From: an uncultured Anaerococcus sp.
GTDB lineage: Bacteria; Bacillota; Clostridia; Tissierellales; Peptoniphilaceae
Direction: 5' to 3'
Assembly: GCF_943908415.1 (NCBI RefSeq)
Contig: NZ_CALTSY010000003.1
Location: forward strand, 48,486 to 112,485
DNA length: 64,000 bases
Below, piece by piece: positions 7,667 through 16,551 of this stretch. Position numbers and translations under genes: made by a program. How positions within the stretch are numbered: the first letter of the stretch is position 1; each line of letters starts with the position of its first letter. The notes beneath the pieces were generated by a model that worked only from the letters and a program-made list of their open reading frames with translations, was not told the DNA's origin and did no database searches.

Positions 7667-9142
7667 ATGAATTTAGAAAAAAAAATAAAAGCTGAATATA
7701 ATAATGTTGGTCGTTCTGACTTAAAATCAAGCTTAGCTAGGCTTTCTAGGATTTGTCAAAATTTACAAGTCCCAGTCCTAGTAATGGTAGATGGCTATGA
7801 ATCATCAGGTAAGGGATATGTTATAAACCAACTTAGTCAAGACTTGATGCCAAAATATTTTGATGTTGAGGTTTTTGAAAAAAATGAAGAATATGATAAC
7901 AAGTTTCCTTTTGAAAGAAGATTCTTTGAAAATGCACCAAAAAAGGGGCACATAAAGATTTTTGATAGGTCATTATACTACAAAATTTTTGATGATTTAT
8001 CATTAAAAGAAGATGAACTTAATGAAAAAATCGAGTCCATGGAAAAAATGGAAAAGATGCTTTATGATGATCAGACTATTATCATCAAATTTTTCTTAAA
8101 TGTAAGTGTAGATGAGCAAAAAAAACGAATCAAAAAACTAAAAGATTCTAATGAAAAGAGCTTTTATCTTACACGAAATGATGAAGAACAAAATGAAAAC
8201 TACAAAGACTATCAAAAACATTTTGAAAGTATATTAGAAAAAACTAATTTTGACTTTAGTCCTTGGACTATCATAGATAGCGATGACTTAAAAGAAGCTA
8301 GTAAAGAAGCCTTATACCAAATGCTAGAAGCTCTTACTATAGGTCTTGAGAGAATATCAACACAAAGAATGGATATAGAAAATACCGAAAGATCCTATCA
8401 AAATAATACAAAGATTATAGAAAATCTAGATTTAAGCAAAACTATAAGTGATGAGGATTACAAGAAAAAGAAAGATAAACTAGAAAAAGAAGTTCGTGAT
8501 ATGGTATTTGAATACTATAAGAGAGGAATATCTACAGTTCTAGTATTTGAAGGAGTAGATGCTGCTGGTAAAGACGGTGCAATTGAAAGGCTTATTAAAA
8601 AAGTAGACCCAAGACTATACACAGTTCATGCAATATCAGCTCCAACTAAAGAAGAGCTTGACCATCACTACTTATGGAGATTCTATGATAAATTACCAGA
8701 AGATGGTGAAATGGGAATCTTTTCAAGATCTTGGTATGGTAGAGTTATGGTAGAACGTGTGGAAGGCTTTGCCAAAACAAGTGAATGGGATAGGGCCTAT
8801 GATGAGATGCTAGAGATGGAAGAGCAAATATATGATCACGGAAGCCTAGTTTTAAAATTCTTTGTAGTTATAGACAAGGATGAACAATACAAGAGATTTA
8901 TGGCTCGTGAGAATAATCCTGATAAGAACTATAAAATCACAGATGAAGATTGGCGCAATCGTGCTAAGTGGGATTCATATATAGAAGCTATGGATGAAAT
9001 GCTAGTCCGTACTAACGTAGACTATGCACCTTGGATAGTTGTAGAAGGTAATCAAAAACACTATGCAAGGATTAAGGTCATGGAAGAGTACCTAAAACGT
9101 GCAAAAGCCCATCTAGATAAATTAGATAAAGAAAGTAAATAA
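7667..9142 (+). CDS. pap: Polyphosphate:AMP phosphotransferase (two-domain PPK2)
   Basis: The 491-residue protein contains two PPK2 domains in tandem. The first has a degraded P-loop GYESSGKG at residues 43-50; the second has the canonical GVDAAGKDG at 296-304 and lid residues around RSWYGRVMVERVEGF. Two fused domains with an active second copy define class II PPK2 enzymes, which make ADP from AMP using polyphosphate. The enzyme is cytoplasmic. It sits 33 bp behind the Crp/Fnr gene with its own AAAAAGGAG, suggesting that energy salvage from polyphosphate is tied to that regulator (inference). Confidence 0.92.
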   Translation: MNLEKKIKAEYNNVGRSDLKSSLARLSRICQNLQVPVLVMVDGYESSGKGYVINQLSQDLMPKYFDVEVFEKNEEYDNKFPFERRFFENAPKKGHIKIFDRSLYYKIFDDLSLKEDELNEKIESMEKMEKMLYDDQTIIIKFFLNVSVDEQKKRIKKLKDSNEKSFYLTRNDEEQNENYKDYQKHFESILEKTNFDFSPWTIIDSDDLKEASKEALYQMLEALTIGLERISTQRMDIENTERSYQNNTKIIENLDLSKTISDEDYKKKKDKLEKEVRDMVFEYYKRGISTVLVFEGVDAAGKDGAIERLIKKVDPRLYTVHAISAPTKEELDHHYLWRFYDKLPEDGEMGIFSRSWYGRVMVERVEGFAKTSEWDRAYDEMLEMEEQIYDHGSLVLKFFVVIDKDEQYKRFMARENNPDKNYKITDEDWRNRAKWDSYIEAMDEMLVRTNVDYAPWIVVEGNQKHYARIKVMEEYLKRAKAHLDKLDKESK

Positions 9143-9204
9143 CAAATTTTTATTTTAGCTAAATGTAGTATAATTAGTTCAGTATAACATTAGAAGGAGA
9201 ATAA

Positions 9205-9735
9205 ATGAAAAATAAAACAATCTTGACTATAGCTGCTGTTTTAGCTTTAGGACTTCCACTAGCAGCATGTGATAATCAAAATAGCAATGATACAGAAACA
9301 AAAACCACTAGTGAAGAGACTGACTCAGCTGATACTAATGATAAAGTAGAAGATAAAGAAGCCACAGAAGAATCAAAAGATGAGGATTCTACATCAAAAA
9401 ATGATATTTATGATTTAGAAATGACCTATCTTCCAGAAGATTTCGTAGAAAACTTTAAGGATGAGAAAAAAGACCTAAGAACTATAGAATACACAGCAGA
9501 AAAGAATCCTGCTAAAAAAATTACCCTTCAAATTACAAATAATGATGATAGAATGCAAGAGCTAATAACAGTTCCAGAAGATGCAGAAGATATCACAATT
9601 GCTGACAATACTGGAAAATATTGGGATGATGGGTCATTTAACTACATTGTTATCAAAGATGGGGAAAACAACATCTATGCTAGAAGCACCATCGAAAAGG
9701 ATGAAGCAAGTAAAGTAGTTGAAGGAATCAAATAA
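9205..9735 (+). CDS. Small acidic lipoprotein, unknown function
   Basis: 176 residues with a lipoprotein signal peptide and lipobox LPLAAC, Cys22 being the predicted lipidated residue. Residues 23-70 are a low-complexity Asp/Glu/Ser/Thr linker, a typical spacer from the membrane. The C-terminal 100 residues form a small globular domain (DLEMTYLPEDF to VVEGIK) that I do not recognise by name. Its own promoter is likely, with a TATAAT near 9168, and AGAAGGAG precedes the ATG. It is anchored on the outer face of the membrane. Confidence 0.8.
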   Translation: MKNKTILTIAAVLALGLPLAACDNQNSNDTETKTTSEETDSADTNDKVEDKEATEESKDEDSTSKNDIYDLEMTYLPEDFVENFKDEKKDLRTIEYTAEKNPAKKITLQITNNDDRMQELITVPEDAEDITIADNTGKYWDDGSFNYIVIKDGENNIYARSTIEKDEASKVVEGIK

Positions 9736-9779
9736 AAGGTGGTATGCTCTTAAGAAGTAATTCTTAGGAGTTTTTATTT

Positions 9780-10577
9780 ATGCAATATTATATAAGTTAT
9801 TTTTTTATATATGCTATTATAGGCTGGATAATTGAAGTTTCCTTTCATGTCATCACTAAAGGTAAATTTATCAATAGGGGATTTCTTAGTGGACCTTATT
9901 GCCCAATATATGGTTTCGGTGCTTTATCAGTTATCCTACTATTAAACCAAGTAGGTCCTATAAGTAAGCTGATTTTGTTTTTTGCCTCTATGCTTATAGC
10001 TACGATTTTAGAGCTTATAACAGGATTTATATTAGAAAAAATATTTCACAAGAGATGGTGGGACTACACTAGCTATAAGTTTAACCTAGGAGGTTACATT
10101 TGCGCTGAGTTTTCCTTGCTTTGGGGAGCTGTCTGCTTTATTTTATATGAAGCAATCCACCCTCTGATTATAAAACTAATAGGACTAGTTCCAATTAAAA
10201 TTTTGCTTATAGTCAATATAATTATGGGAGTAATGTTTGTAGTAGACTTTATAACTACAATAATAACCATAATGGGATTAAGCCAGAAGTTTAAATTATT
10301 AGAGAATCAATCAAAGGATATCAGAAAAGTATCAGATGGGATTGGCCAAGTAGTAGCAAAGAGTACTTTTGATGCTCTAGATAGGAAAAAAGAGTTTGAA
10401 AACTCCAAGTTTGCCAAAGAATTTGATGAAAGAAGTGCTGAATTTAAGGCCAAATTTGATTCTCTAGGTGAGAAGAGACTCCTCCGTTCTTATCCAAACC
10501 TTATAAAAGATTTGGATGATAAATGGGAAAATAGAGAATCTGCTAAAAGAAAAGAAAGTATTAAAGATAAGCATTAA
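9780..10577 (+). CDS. CmpB-family (PF06541-like) multi-spanning membrane protein
   Basis: 265 residues with about five hydrophobic segments in the first 170 residues and a charged cytoplasmic tail (about 175-265). The signature YAIIGWIIEV, SGPYCPIYGFG and HKRWWDYT motifs match the family annotated as putative ABC-transporter permease CmpB, whose real function is not established. AGGAG precedes the ATG. The next gene is a paralogue, so the two probably arose by tandem duplication and may form a heterodimer. Confidence 0.82.
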   Translation: MQYYISYFFIYAIIGWIIEVSFHVITKGKFINRGFLSGPYCPIYGFGALSVILLLNQVGPISKLILFFASMLIATILELITGFILEKIFHKRWWDYTSYKFNLGGYICAEFSLLWGAVCFILYEAIHPLIIKLIGLVPIKILLIVNIIMGVMFVVDFITTIITIMGLSQKFKLLENQSKDIRKVSDGIGQVVAKSTFDALDRKKEFENSKFAKEFDERSAEFKAKFDSLGEKRLLRSYPNLIKDLDDKWENRESAKRKESIKDKH

Positions 10578-10631
10578 TTGCTTATAAATTTTGCTATACT
10601 TAAATATGCCATAATTGGCTTGGAGAATTTT

Positions 10632-11396
10632 ATGATAAAAGTCTATATAATTTATTTTTTCATCTACGCTATAATAGGCTGGACTATGGAAGTTATATAC
10701 AATGGGATTAGGCAAGGAAAGTATATAAACTGCGGAGTTTTAAACGGGCCTTGGTGTCCTATCTATGGCTTTGCTGCCGTAATTATACTAATCTTGCTTA
10801 ACATGGTAGAAACTGATAGTAAGTTCTTCCTGTTTTTTGCATCACTGCTTATAGCTTCTATAATAGAGCTTATAACAGGCTTTATTTTAGAGAAAGTATT
10901 CCATAAAAGATGGTGGGATTATTCGGATAAGAAGTTTAACATAGCAGGATATGTATGTGCAGAGTACTCACTTTTGTGGGGCGCCCTATGCTTTATTCTT
11001 TACGAAGCTATTCACCCTATGATAGCTAATTTGGTAAGCATAATACCTTATAAACTCACTATAGCTATAAATATATTTGTATTTATATTATTTACAATAG
11101 ATTTAATAGCAACTATAAATTCCATCCTAGGAATCAATAAGAAATTTAAACAGATAGAGAAATCATCAGAAAGAATAGGAGAGCTAACCACAGATCTAGG
11201 CGAAAGAATTGCCCATAAGGGTATAGATACAGCTGATAAAACAAGTGGAAGAAAGAAAGAATTTGATGAGAGAAGTAGAGAGTTTAGAAAGAACTTCAAT
11301 AAATATGGAGAAAAGAGAATTCTTAAAGCCTTCCCTAATCTAATACATGATTTAGAAGATAGAGACTATAATTTCAAAGAAACAAATAGAGATTGA
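10632..11396 (+). CDS. CmpB-family membrane protein, tandem paralogue
   Basis: A second member of the same family, with the matching motifs YAIIGWTMEV, GPWCPIYGFA and HKRWWDYS and a charged tail. The frame is open from 10578, but I chose ATG 10632 because GGAG stands 6 bases before it and the protein then starts MIKVYIIYFFIYAIIGW, aligned with its neighbour. It is 254 residues long. A hairpin terminator follows its stop, closing the 9.8-11.4 kb transcription unit. Function unknown. Confidence 0.82.
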   Translation: MIKVYIIYFFIYAIIGWTMEVIYNGIRQGKYINCGVLNGPWCPIYGFAAVIILILLNMVETDSKFFLFFASLLIASIIELITGFILEKVFHKRWWDYSDKKFNIAGYVCAEYSLLWGALCFILYEAIHPMIANLVSIIPYKLTIAINIFVFILFTIDLIATINSILGINKKFKQIEKSSERIGELTTDLGERIAHKGIDTADKTSGRKKEFDERSREFRKNFNKYGEKRILKAFPNLIHDLEDRDYNFKETNRD

Positions 11397-11434
11397 TCAA
11401 AAACTGCTGTGCTCAGAAAGCCAGCAGTTTTTGA
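11397..11434 (+). terminator. Intrinsic terminator after the CmpB pair
   Basis: TCAAAAACTGCTG and CAGCAGTTTTTGA form a perfect 13-bp stem with a 12-nt loop; the T tract lies within the 3' arm. It starts right after the stop codon at 11396. Confidence 0.8.
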
Positions 11435-11469
11435 TTATTTAGTATATAATCATATAAAAGAGGTGGATT

Positions 11470-12156
11470 ATGGATAGATTTAAGATATTTTTGATAGAAG
11501 ATGATGAAGTTATAGCAAAGTCACTTAAAAAATTTTTGGAGAATTGGTCTTATGAGCTCTATCTTGCCAAAGATTTTGAGAATGTATTTGATGAGTATAT
11601 AGCCATTAACCCGGATTTAGTTCTGGTAGATATATCATTGCCGTTTTTTAATGGATATTATTGGTGTGAGCAGATTAGAAAGGTATCTAATCTTCCTATA
11701 ATATTTATATCATCGGCTGATGAAAATTTAAATAAGATTATGGCTATGAATATGGGAGCAGATGATTACATAACCAAACCCTTTGACTTGGAATTGCTTC
11801 TTGCAAAGATCAAAGCCTTACTTAGGCGTTCCTATGAGTATAAGGAGATTTCAAACAATATAGCTTACAAGGATGTCATAATAGATAGGGATAAGATGCT
11901 ATTAATATTTGATAAGCAAGAAATAAGTTTATCAAAAAATGAATACCTCATTTTAGAAATGATGTTTAAGTATCCAGAAAAAATCTTTAAGAGAGAAGAA
12001 ATCATGGATAAGATTTGGCAGACTGATGAGTTTATAGACGATAATACTCTGACTGTAAATATTATGAGACTTCGAAAGAAGCTTGAAGATATAGGACTAA
12101 AAGATTTTATTAAAACTAAGAAAAAGGTTGGTTATTATATTGAAAGAGATATCTAA
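11470..12156 (+). CDS. OmpR-family response regulator (BceR-type)
   Basis: 228 residues: receiver domain (about 1-118) with acidic pocket Glu10-Asp11-Asp12, phospho-acceptor Asp54 in VLVDISLP and conserved Lys in YITKPF, then an OmpR/PhoB winged helix (about 130-226). It overlaps the kinase gene and is followed by BceA and BceB homologues, so it is the regulator of a Bce-type module that senses cell-wall-active peptides such as bacitracin or lantibiotics and induces the transporter. The specific peptide cannot be read from the sequence. Confidence 0.92.
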   Translation: MDRFKIFLIEDDEVIAKSLKKFLENWSYELYLAKDFENVFDEYIAINPDLVLVDISLPFFNGYYWCEQIRKVSNLPIIFISSADENLNKIMAMNMGADDYITKPFDLELLLAKIKALLRRSYEYKEISNNIAYKDVIIDRDKMLLIFDKQEISLSKNEYLILEMMFKYPEKIFKREEIMDKIWQTDEFIDDNTLTVNIMRLRKKLEDIGLKDFIKTKKKVGYYIERDI

Positions 12157-13096
12157 GTTCTTAAAATTAAAAAGTCATACAATTATAATATTTTGTTTCT
12201 ATATATTATTTTTATTTATAAGTACATGGTTTGGAATTGATTATAACTATATACTTTATATAGTATTGGTATCAATATTCTTATTTTTACTAGCAAATAT
12301 AATTTCCTTTATAAAGTATAGGTCGACTTTAGATGACATGACTTATTGGGCAAAAGACCCATCAGTAAAGTCTCCAGATTTGATAAAAGAAACAGAGTTT
12401 TTTGAAGCTATAAATAGTCTTTATAAATCAAATAAGGAAAATGAAAAGCAATTCGATATAAAAATGAAAGAGCTCAAGGACTATATAAGTATATGGACTC
12501 ATCAGATTAAAACTCCACTTTTTTCCCTAGACTTAATATTAAATGATCACCCTATAGATAGTCATCAGGCAAAGGCAGAAGTTTTTGCAATAGAAGAATA
12601 TATAGATAGTCTGCTTTCATATATAAGACTTGAGTCCTTGTCCACTGATTTTGTTTTTAGAAAACAAAGCTTGGATGATCTTATAAGATCATCTATAAAA
12701 AAGTATGCTAAAGTTTTTATAAAAAGAAAAAACAAAATAAATTTTACTCCTACTAATCTAAACATTACTACAGATGAAAAATGGTTTGGCTTGATACTAG
12801 ATCAAATCCTATCAAATGCCAATAAATATACCCAAGATGGAGAGATTTCTATATATGTAAAAGACAATAATCTGATAATTGAGGATACGGGTATAGGCAT
12901 TAGAAAAGAAGATTTGCCAAGAGTTTTTGATAAATCATATACTGGCTACAATGGTAGAATTTACAAAAAATCAACAGGTATTGGATTGAACTTAGTAAAA
13001 AATACTGCCAAAAATTTAAGCTTAGATGTAGATATAGAATCAAAAGTGGGAGAAGGTACTAGCTTGGTTATAAATTTAAGTCGAGTCTTAAACTAA
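12128..13096 (+). CDS. Intramembrane-sensing histidine kinase (BceS-type)
   Basis: 322 residues with two closely spaced N-terminal membrane helices and almost no extracellular loop, the layout of Bce-type kinases that sense through their transporter. The phospho-acceptor His lies in WTHQIKTP (about residue 125), followed by an ATPase domain with the N-box QILSNANKYT and G-boxes EDTGIGI and STGIGL. No ATG exists near the start: translation uses TTG at 12128 or, more likely by spacing from AAAAAGG, TTG at 12140. The gene overlaps the regulator's end, indicating coupling. Confidence 0.9.
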   Translation: MVIILKEISKFLKLKSHTIIIFCFYILFLFISTWFGIDYNYILYIVLVSIFLFLLANIISFIKYRSTLDDMTYWAKDPSVKSPDLIKETEFFEAINSLYKSNKENEKQFDIKMKELKDYISIWTHQIKTPLFSLDLILNDHPIDSHQAKAEVFAIEEYIDSLLSYIRLESLSTDFVFRKQSLDDLIRSSIKKYAKVFIKRKNKINFTPTNLNITTDEKWFGLILDQILSNANKYTQDGEISIYVKDNNLIIEDTGIGIRKEDLPRVFDKSYTGYNGRIYKKSTGIGLNLVKNTAKNLSLDVDIESKVGEGTSLVINLSRVLN

Positions 13097-13100
13097 CAAA

Positions 13101-13130
13101 TTGTCACTTTAAGTCCTAAATTGTTATATA
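13101..13130 (+). promoter_or_regulatory. Candidate promoter for the bceAB-type genes
   Basis: TTGTCA (13101-13106) and TATATA (13125-13130) are 18 bp apart in the 99-bp gap between the kinase and transporter genes. A loose inverted repeat, TAACAAATTGTCA at 13094-13106, overlaps the -35 box and could be a regulator site. A short AAATCC/GGATTT repeat follows at 13130-13143. Confidence 0.4.
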
Positions 13131-13195
13131 AATCCAAGGATTTTTATTTTTTTATATTGTAATATATAGAAAAGATAAGAAAGGAAAGTGATTAT

Positions 13196-13954
13196 ATGCT
13201 ACTTGAAGTTTCAAATTTAGAAAAAATATATAAGACTAGATTATCAAGCAATCAAGTTGTTGCTTTAGATAATGTTAATTTTTCAGTGGAGGAAGGTGAA
13301 TACATAGCTATTATGGGCGAATCTGGATCGGGTAAGACTACTCTATTAAACTTGCTTGCCCTTCTTGATAAAGCTAGCCAAGGAAAAATCATTTTAGATG
13401 GTAAAGATTTATCTACAATATCGGATTCGCAAATATCAAAATTTAGACGAGACCACCTAGGCTTTGTATTTCAGGATTTTAATTTGTTAGATACACTTAC
13501 TCTTAAGGAAAATATACTCCTACCACTCATACTTGCAGAAGAGGATATGAAAACTTTTGATAAAAGAGTTGATGATGTTGCCAAACCTCTTAGGATAAAT
13601 GAAATATTAAATAAATATCCCTATGAAGTATCTGGAGGACAAAAGCAAAGGTGTGCAGTTGCAAGAGCCCTTATTAATAATCCAAAACTACTACTAGCTG
13701 ATGAGCCAACGGGAGCACTAGATTCTAATAGCTCAAAAGAGCTAATGGAAGTCTTTAGACAATTAAATAAATCTGGTCAAACAATCTTAATGGTAACTCA
13801 CTCCATTCAGGCGGCTGCTGAAGCGAAAAGAGTTTTATTTATAAAAGATGGAAAGATATTCCATGAACTTTATAATTCAGGATTCACAGATTATGAAATG
13901 GGAGAAAAGATAGCAGATACTATGCAAATGCTTAGCAGAGGTAATTTAAGATGA
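13196..13954 (+). CDS. ABC transporter ATP-binding protein (BceA-type)
   Basis: 252 residues with Walker A GESGSGKTT at 41-49, signature VSGGQKQR, Walker B LLADEPTGALD and the switch His in MVTHS. The order (regulator, kinase, ATPase, FtsX-type permease) identifies it as the ATPase of a Bce module that frees lipid-II-cycle targets from antimicrobial peptides and signals to the kinase. AGGAAAG precedes the ATG. Its stop overlaps the permease start (ATGA). Confidence 0.93.
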   Translation: MLLEVSNLEKIYKTRLSSNQVVALDNVNFSVEEGEYIAIMGESGSGKTTLLNLLALLDKASQGKIILDGKDLSTISDSQISKFRRDHLGFVFQDFNLLDTLTLKENILLPLILAEEDMKTFDKRVDDVAKPLRINEILNKYPYEVSGGQKQRCAVARALINNPKLLLADEPTGALDSNSSKELMEVFRQLNKSGQTILMVTHSIQAAAEAKRVLFIKDGKIFHELYNSGFTDYEMGEKIADTMQMLSRGNLR

Positions 13955-15918
13955 GATCCCTATATAATAAGCTAGCAATAGATGGAATAAGAAGACATAA
14001 AAGGCTTTATTTTCCCTTTATAGGAACAACGGTATTTTTTATAGTTCTTATAAACATATGCCTATCTATAAGTGCTGACCCTTTAATAAATAAATTTTTT
14101 GGGGCAACTACCATAGGAACTTTTATGGACTTAGGAGCTATAATACTAGTTATATTTGCCCTGCTAACTATATCTCAAAACTACAATTTCATACAAAAAA
14201 ATAAAGCAGAGGAATCAGGCTTATATTTAATGCTCGGTATGGAGAAAAAGCACTTAATCAAGATATATTTCCATGAATTAGCAATATTATTTTTAAGATC
14301 AATACTAATAGGAACTATCATATCTTTACTATCATATAAAATAATATTTGCAGGATTTATGAAATTAATGAATGCTGATATTAATGTTTTTGAAAGTGGG
14401 ATCTTTCCATTAATACAACCTTTGATACTTACAGCACTAATATTTTTAGGGATTTTTATTGTACTTTTACTAAATCAATTTCTTAAGAGTAGAAAGTTTA
14501 CACCACTTAACTTTATGAGGGAAGCAAAATCAGGACAAAAATCTCCTAAATATCCTATCGTTACTGGTATTTTAGGAATAATATTTATAGGAATTGGATA
14601 TTATATAAGTCTTACAACAACTAATCCCTTAGAAGCTCTAAAATTATTTTTCCTAGCTGTATTATTTGTCATTTTAGGAACATATTTAGCTTTTTCGGTA
14701 ATAATTTCTGGGATTTTGAAATTACTTCAAAGAAACAAGAAGTTTTATTACAAAAAGTCTAATTTTACAGCCGTTTCTGGATTGATTTATAGGGTTAAAA
14801 ACAGTGCAAATACCTTATCAACTATAGCTGTACTATCAACCATGGTTATAGTGGTAATTACTTCTGGCTTCTCACTATATTTTGGGACTATAGAAATGCA
14901 AGATAAGTTATACCCTACAGACTACAGAATAAGTTTTCCAGAAAAAGATAAGACTTTAGATTATTATGAAAGCTTAATCAAAGATATACTAAAAGATGAA
15001 AATAAAGATGGAAATTTTATAACTTATAAATCAAACTTTTTTCCTATAAATATAGAGGGAAGTCAGATAAAAAATCTTGATTATGAACCTAGCTTAGAAG
15101 AAATGGAAACATTTGATTACTTAGAATTTTATTTAGACGAAGACTCAACTTATGACTTTGCTGATAATGACGCTATTCTCTTAACAGAAGATACAAATTT
15201 TGATATAAAAAATATTGAAGGTATAGATTTAAAAGTTAAAAGAGAAGACGCTGATAATTATCCTACAAGATTTGCTTCAACTGATTTATCAGTATTAGGT
15301 CAAGATAAGCTTGTTTTTAAAGATTCTGAAAGCTTTGAAAAAGTTACAAATAGTCTTAAACTAAGTAATGATGATAAATATAATGAAACTTGGAATATAG
15401 GCTTTGATATAAATGGACCCTATGATTCTAGCTTAAAAGATGTGCTATGGGAAAAACTTAAAAATGAACTTGATGATGGATGGTTTAGGTTAAGCGATGG
15501 ACAAGCAGATAGGGCAGAGTTATTAGCTATGTATTCTGGTATATTCTTCGTTGGTATTATCTTAGGTATAGGATTTTTAGTATCAACAGTTCTTGCTATA
15601 TACTATAAACAGCTTTCAGAAGGACTTGATGATAAGGCCAGATTTAAGACAATGATGCAACTTGGTATGACTAACAAAGAAGCTAAGAAGAGTATATCAA
15701 AGCAAATGGGCTTAGTATTTTTCTTGCCAATAATATTTGCCTTTACTCATTCACTCTTTGCCTTGCCTATAATTACAGAATTTCTGAAGATACTAGGACT
15801 TAGAGACATGAATCTATTTGTAAAATGTCTATTACCAGTATTTGTAGCTTATATAATTTTTTATCTAGCTACATTTAAATTAACTGAAAAAACATATAAT
15901 GATATAGTATTAGACTAA
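13951..15918 (+). CDS. ABC transporter permease (BceB-type, FtsX fold)
   Basis: 655 residues with about ten membrane helices in the Bce arrangement: an N-terminal helix, FtsX-like segments, then a large extracellular domain (about residues 320-525, rich in Asp, Glu and Tyr) between helices 7 and 8, which gives peptide specificity in this family. The 4-base overlap with the ATPase gene indicates coupled expression. A strong hairpin terminator follows the stop after two bases. Confidence 0.92.
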   Translation: MRSLYNKLAIDGIRRHKRLYFPFIGTTVFFIVLINICLSISADPLINKFFGATTIGTFMDLGAIILVIFALLTISQNYNFIQKNKAEESGLYLMLGMEKKHLIKIYFHELAILFLRSILIGTIISLLSYKIIFAGFMKLMNADINVFESGIFPLIQPLILTALIFLGIFIVLLLNQFLKSRKFTPLNFMREAKSGQKSPKYPIVTGILGIIFIGIGYYISLTTTNPLEALKLFFLAVLFVILGTYLAFSVIISGILKLLQRNKKFYYKKSNFTAVSGLIYRVKNSANTLSTIAVLSTMVIVVITSGFSLYFGTIEMQDKLYPTDYRISFPEKDKTLDYYESLIKDILKDENKDGNFITYKSNFFPINIEGSQIKNLDYEPSLEEMETFDYLEFYLDEDSTYDFADNDAILLTEDTNFDIKNIEGIDLKVKREDADNYPTRFASTDLSVLGQDKLVFKDSESFEKVTNSLKLSNDDKYNETWNIGFDINGPYDSSLKDVLWEKLKNELDDGWFRLSDGQADRAELLAMYSGIFFVGIILGIGFLVSTVLAIYYKQLSEGLDDKARFKTMMQLGMTNKEAKKSISKQMGLVFFLPIIFAFTHSLFALPIITEFLKILGLRDMNLFVKCLLPVFVAYIIFYLATFKLTEKTYNDIVLD

Positions 15919-15920
15919 AC

Positions 15921-15962
15921 AAGAGCCTGGAAGGCAGATATTACCTCCAGGCTCTTATTTTA
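15921..15962. terminator. Terminator shared by the bce operon and an lrgB remnant
   Basis: AAGAGCCTGGA and TCCAGGCTCTT form a perfect 11-bp stem with further inner pairing, followed by ATTTTATT. The lrgB fragment on the opposite strand ends at 15955 inside the stem, so the hairpin could have served both directions. Confidence 0.85.
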
Positions 15963-16191
15963 TTAAGTTGGTAAATAAAATTGCAAGAGGCATAAGGCCA
16001 ACTGTTACAATCCCAGCAACAGCTATTGAAAGCCCGCTCATAGCTTCTTGAACTTCTCCCATATCACGAGCCTTAGTAGCGCCTAAGGCATGGGCAACTG
16101 TACCAAGACCTACACCTTGAGCAAGGGGATCGTATATATTAAATAACTTTATTATAATTGCTGTGCTAATTATAACAATTATAGCAATTGA
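15955..16191 (-). pseudogene. lrgB: 5'-truncated lrgB (antiholin-like protein) remnant
   Basis: On the minus strand an open frame of 78 codons without a suitable start runs from just after a TAG (16192-16194) to a TAA at 15955-15957. It reads ...IKLFNIYDPLAQGVGLGT then VAHALGATKARDMGEVQEAM and SGLSIAVAGIVTVGL. This matches the C-terminal third of LrgB/CidB-family membrane proteins (conserved SHGIGTARALELGE block). About two thirds of the gene and any lrgA partner are missing; the sequence beyond 16192 is AT-rich and shows no homology by eye. It is a decayed gene, probably not expressed. Confidence 0.72.
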
Positions 16192-16255
16192 CTAAGTGAT
16201 TTCTATCTTTATATATAATATATATGATACTACAAATTTAACTTTAAATTTTTAG

Positions 16256-16283
16256 TTGACAAGTAATTTGAAGAAAGTATATT
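16256..16283 (+). promoter_or_regulatory. Candidate upstream promoter of the S10 operon
   Basis: TTGACA at 16256-16261 and TATATT at 16278-16283, 16 bp apart, about 270 bp before rpsJ. A second promoter lies downstream at 16379. Confidence 0.5.
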
Positions 16284-16378
16284 AACCAACACTATGCAAA
16301 TGGCTAAGTAATAAGCTTTTTAAATTTTAGATATTTTCATAAATATATATAAAATATGAAAAAAATCTTATTTAAGGG

Positions 16379-16407
16379 TTGATATTATAAGCTTTTTGTT
16401 GTATTAT
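16379..16407 (+). promoter_or_regulatory. Candidate main promoter of the S10-spc-alpha operon
   Basis: TTGATA (16379-16384) and TATTAT (16402-16407) with the ideal 17-bp spacing, giving a start near 16414 (GGGTGC) and a leader of about 138 nt. Confidence 0.6.
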
Positions 16408-16413
16408 ATTAGG

Positions 16414-16551
16414 GTGCTTTGAAGTAAGATGTTGCTTGGCGATTATGGCCAAACCCAAGGGAACTCTTACCTAGCAAGTTTAGAAATAATTCTAAGCGGT
16501 TTCCACATATATCAAACGCCCGGTGGCGTGGTAAAGAAAGAGAGAGGAAAA
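16414..16551 (+). ncRNA. Structured leader of the S10 operon (possible r-protein autoregulatory leader)
   Basis: This untranslated stretch has three small stem-loops: TTGGC/GCCAA (16436-16452), TTAGAA-ATAA-TTCTAA (16480-16495) and ACGCC-CGGT-GGCGT (16516-16529). Leaders bound by ribosomal protein L4 are known upstream of S10 operons in other bacteria; that this one is such a leader is only inferred. An in-frame ATG at 16429 reads into rpsJ but lacks a ribosome binding site. Confidence 0.4.

Noticed and set aside
16286..16310. ACTATGCAAATG matches the end of the BceA-type gene (13919-13930), hinting at a duplicated bceA remnant
   Set aside because: Only 12 bp match and the sequence before it does not read as an ABC ATPase in that frame. 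Chance is sufficient.
16429..16551. In-frame N-terminal extension of rpsJ from ATG 16429
   Set aside because: No ribosome binding site, extension unlike any S10, and it lies in a structured leader.
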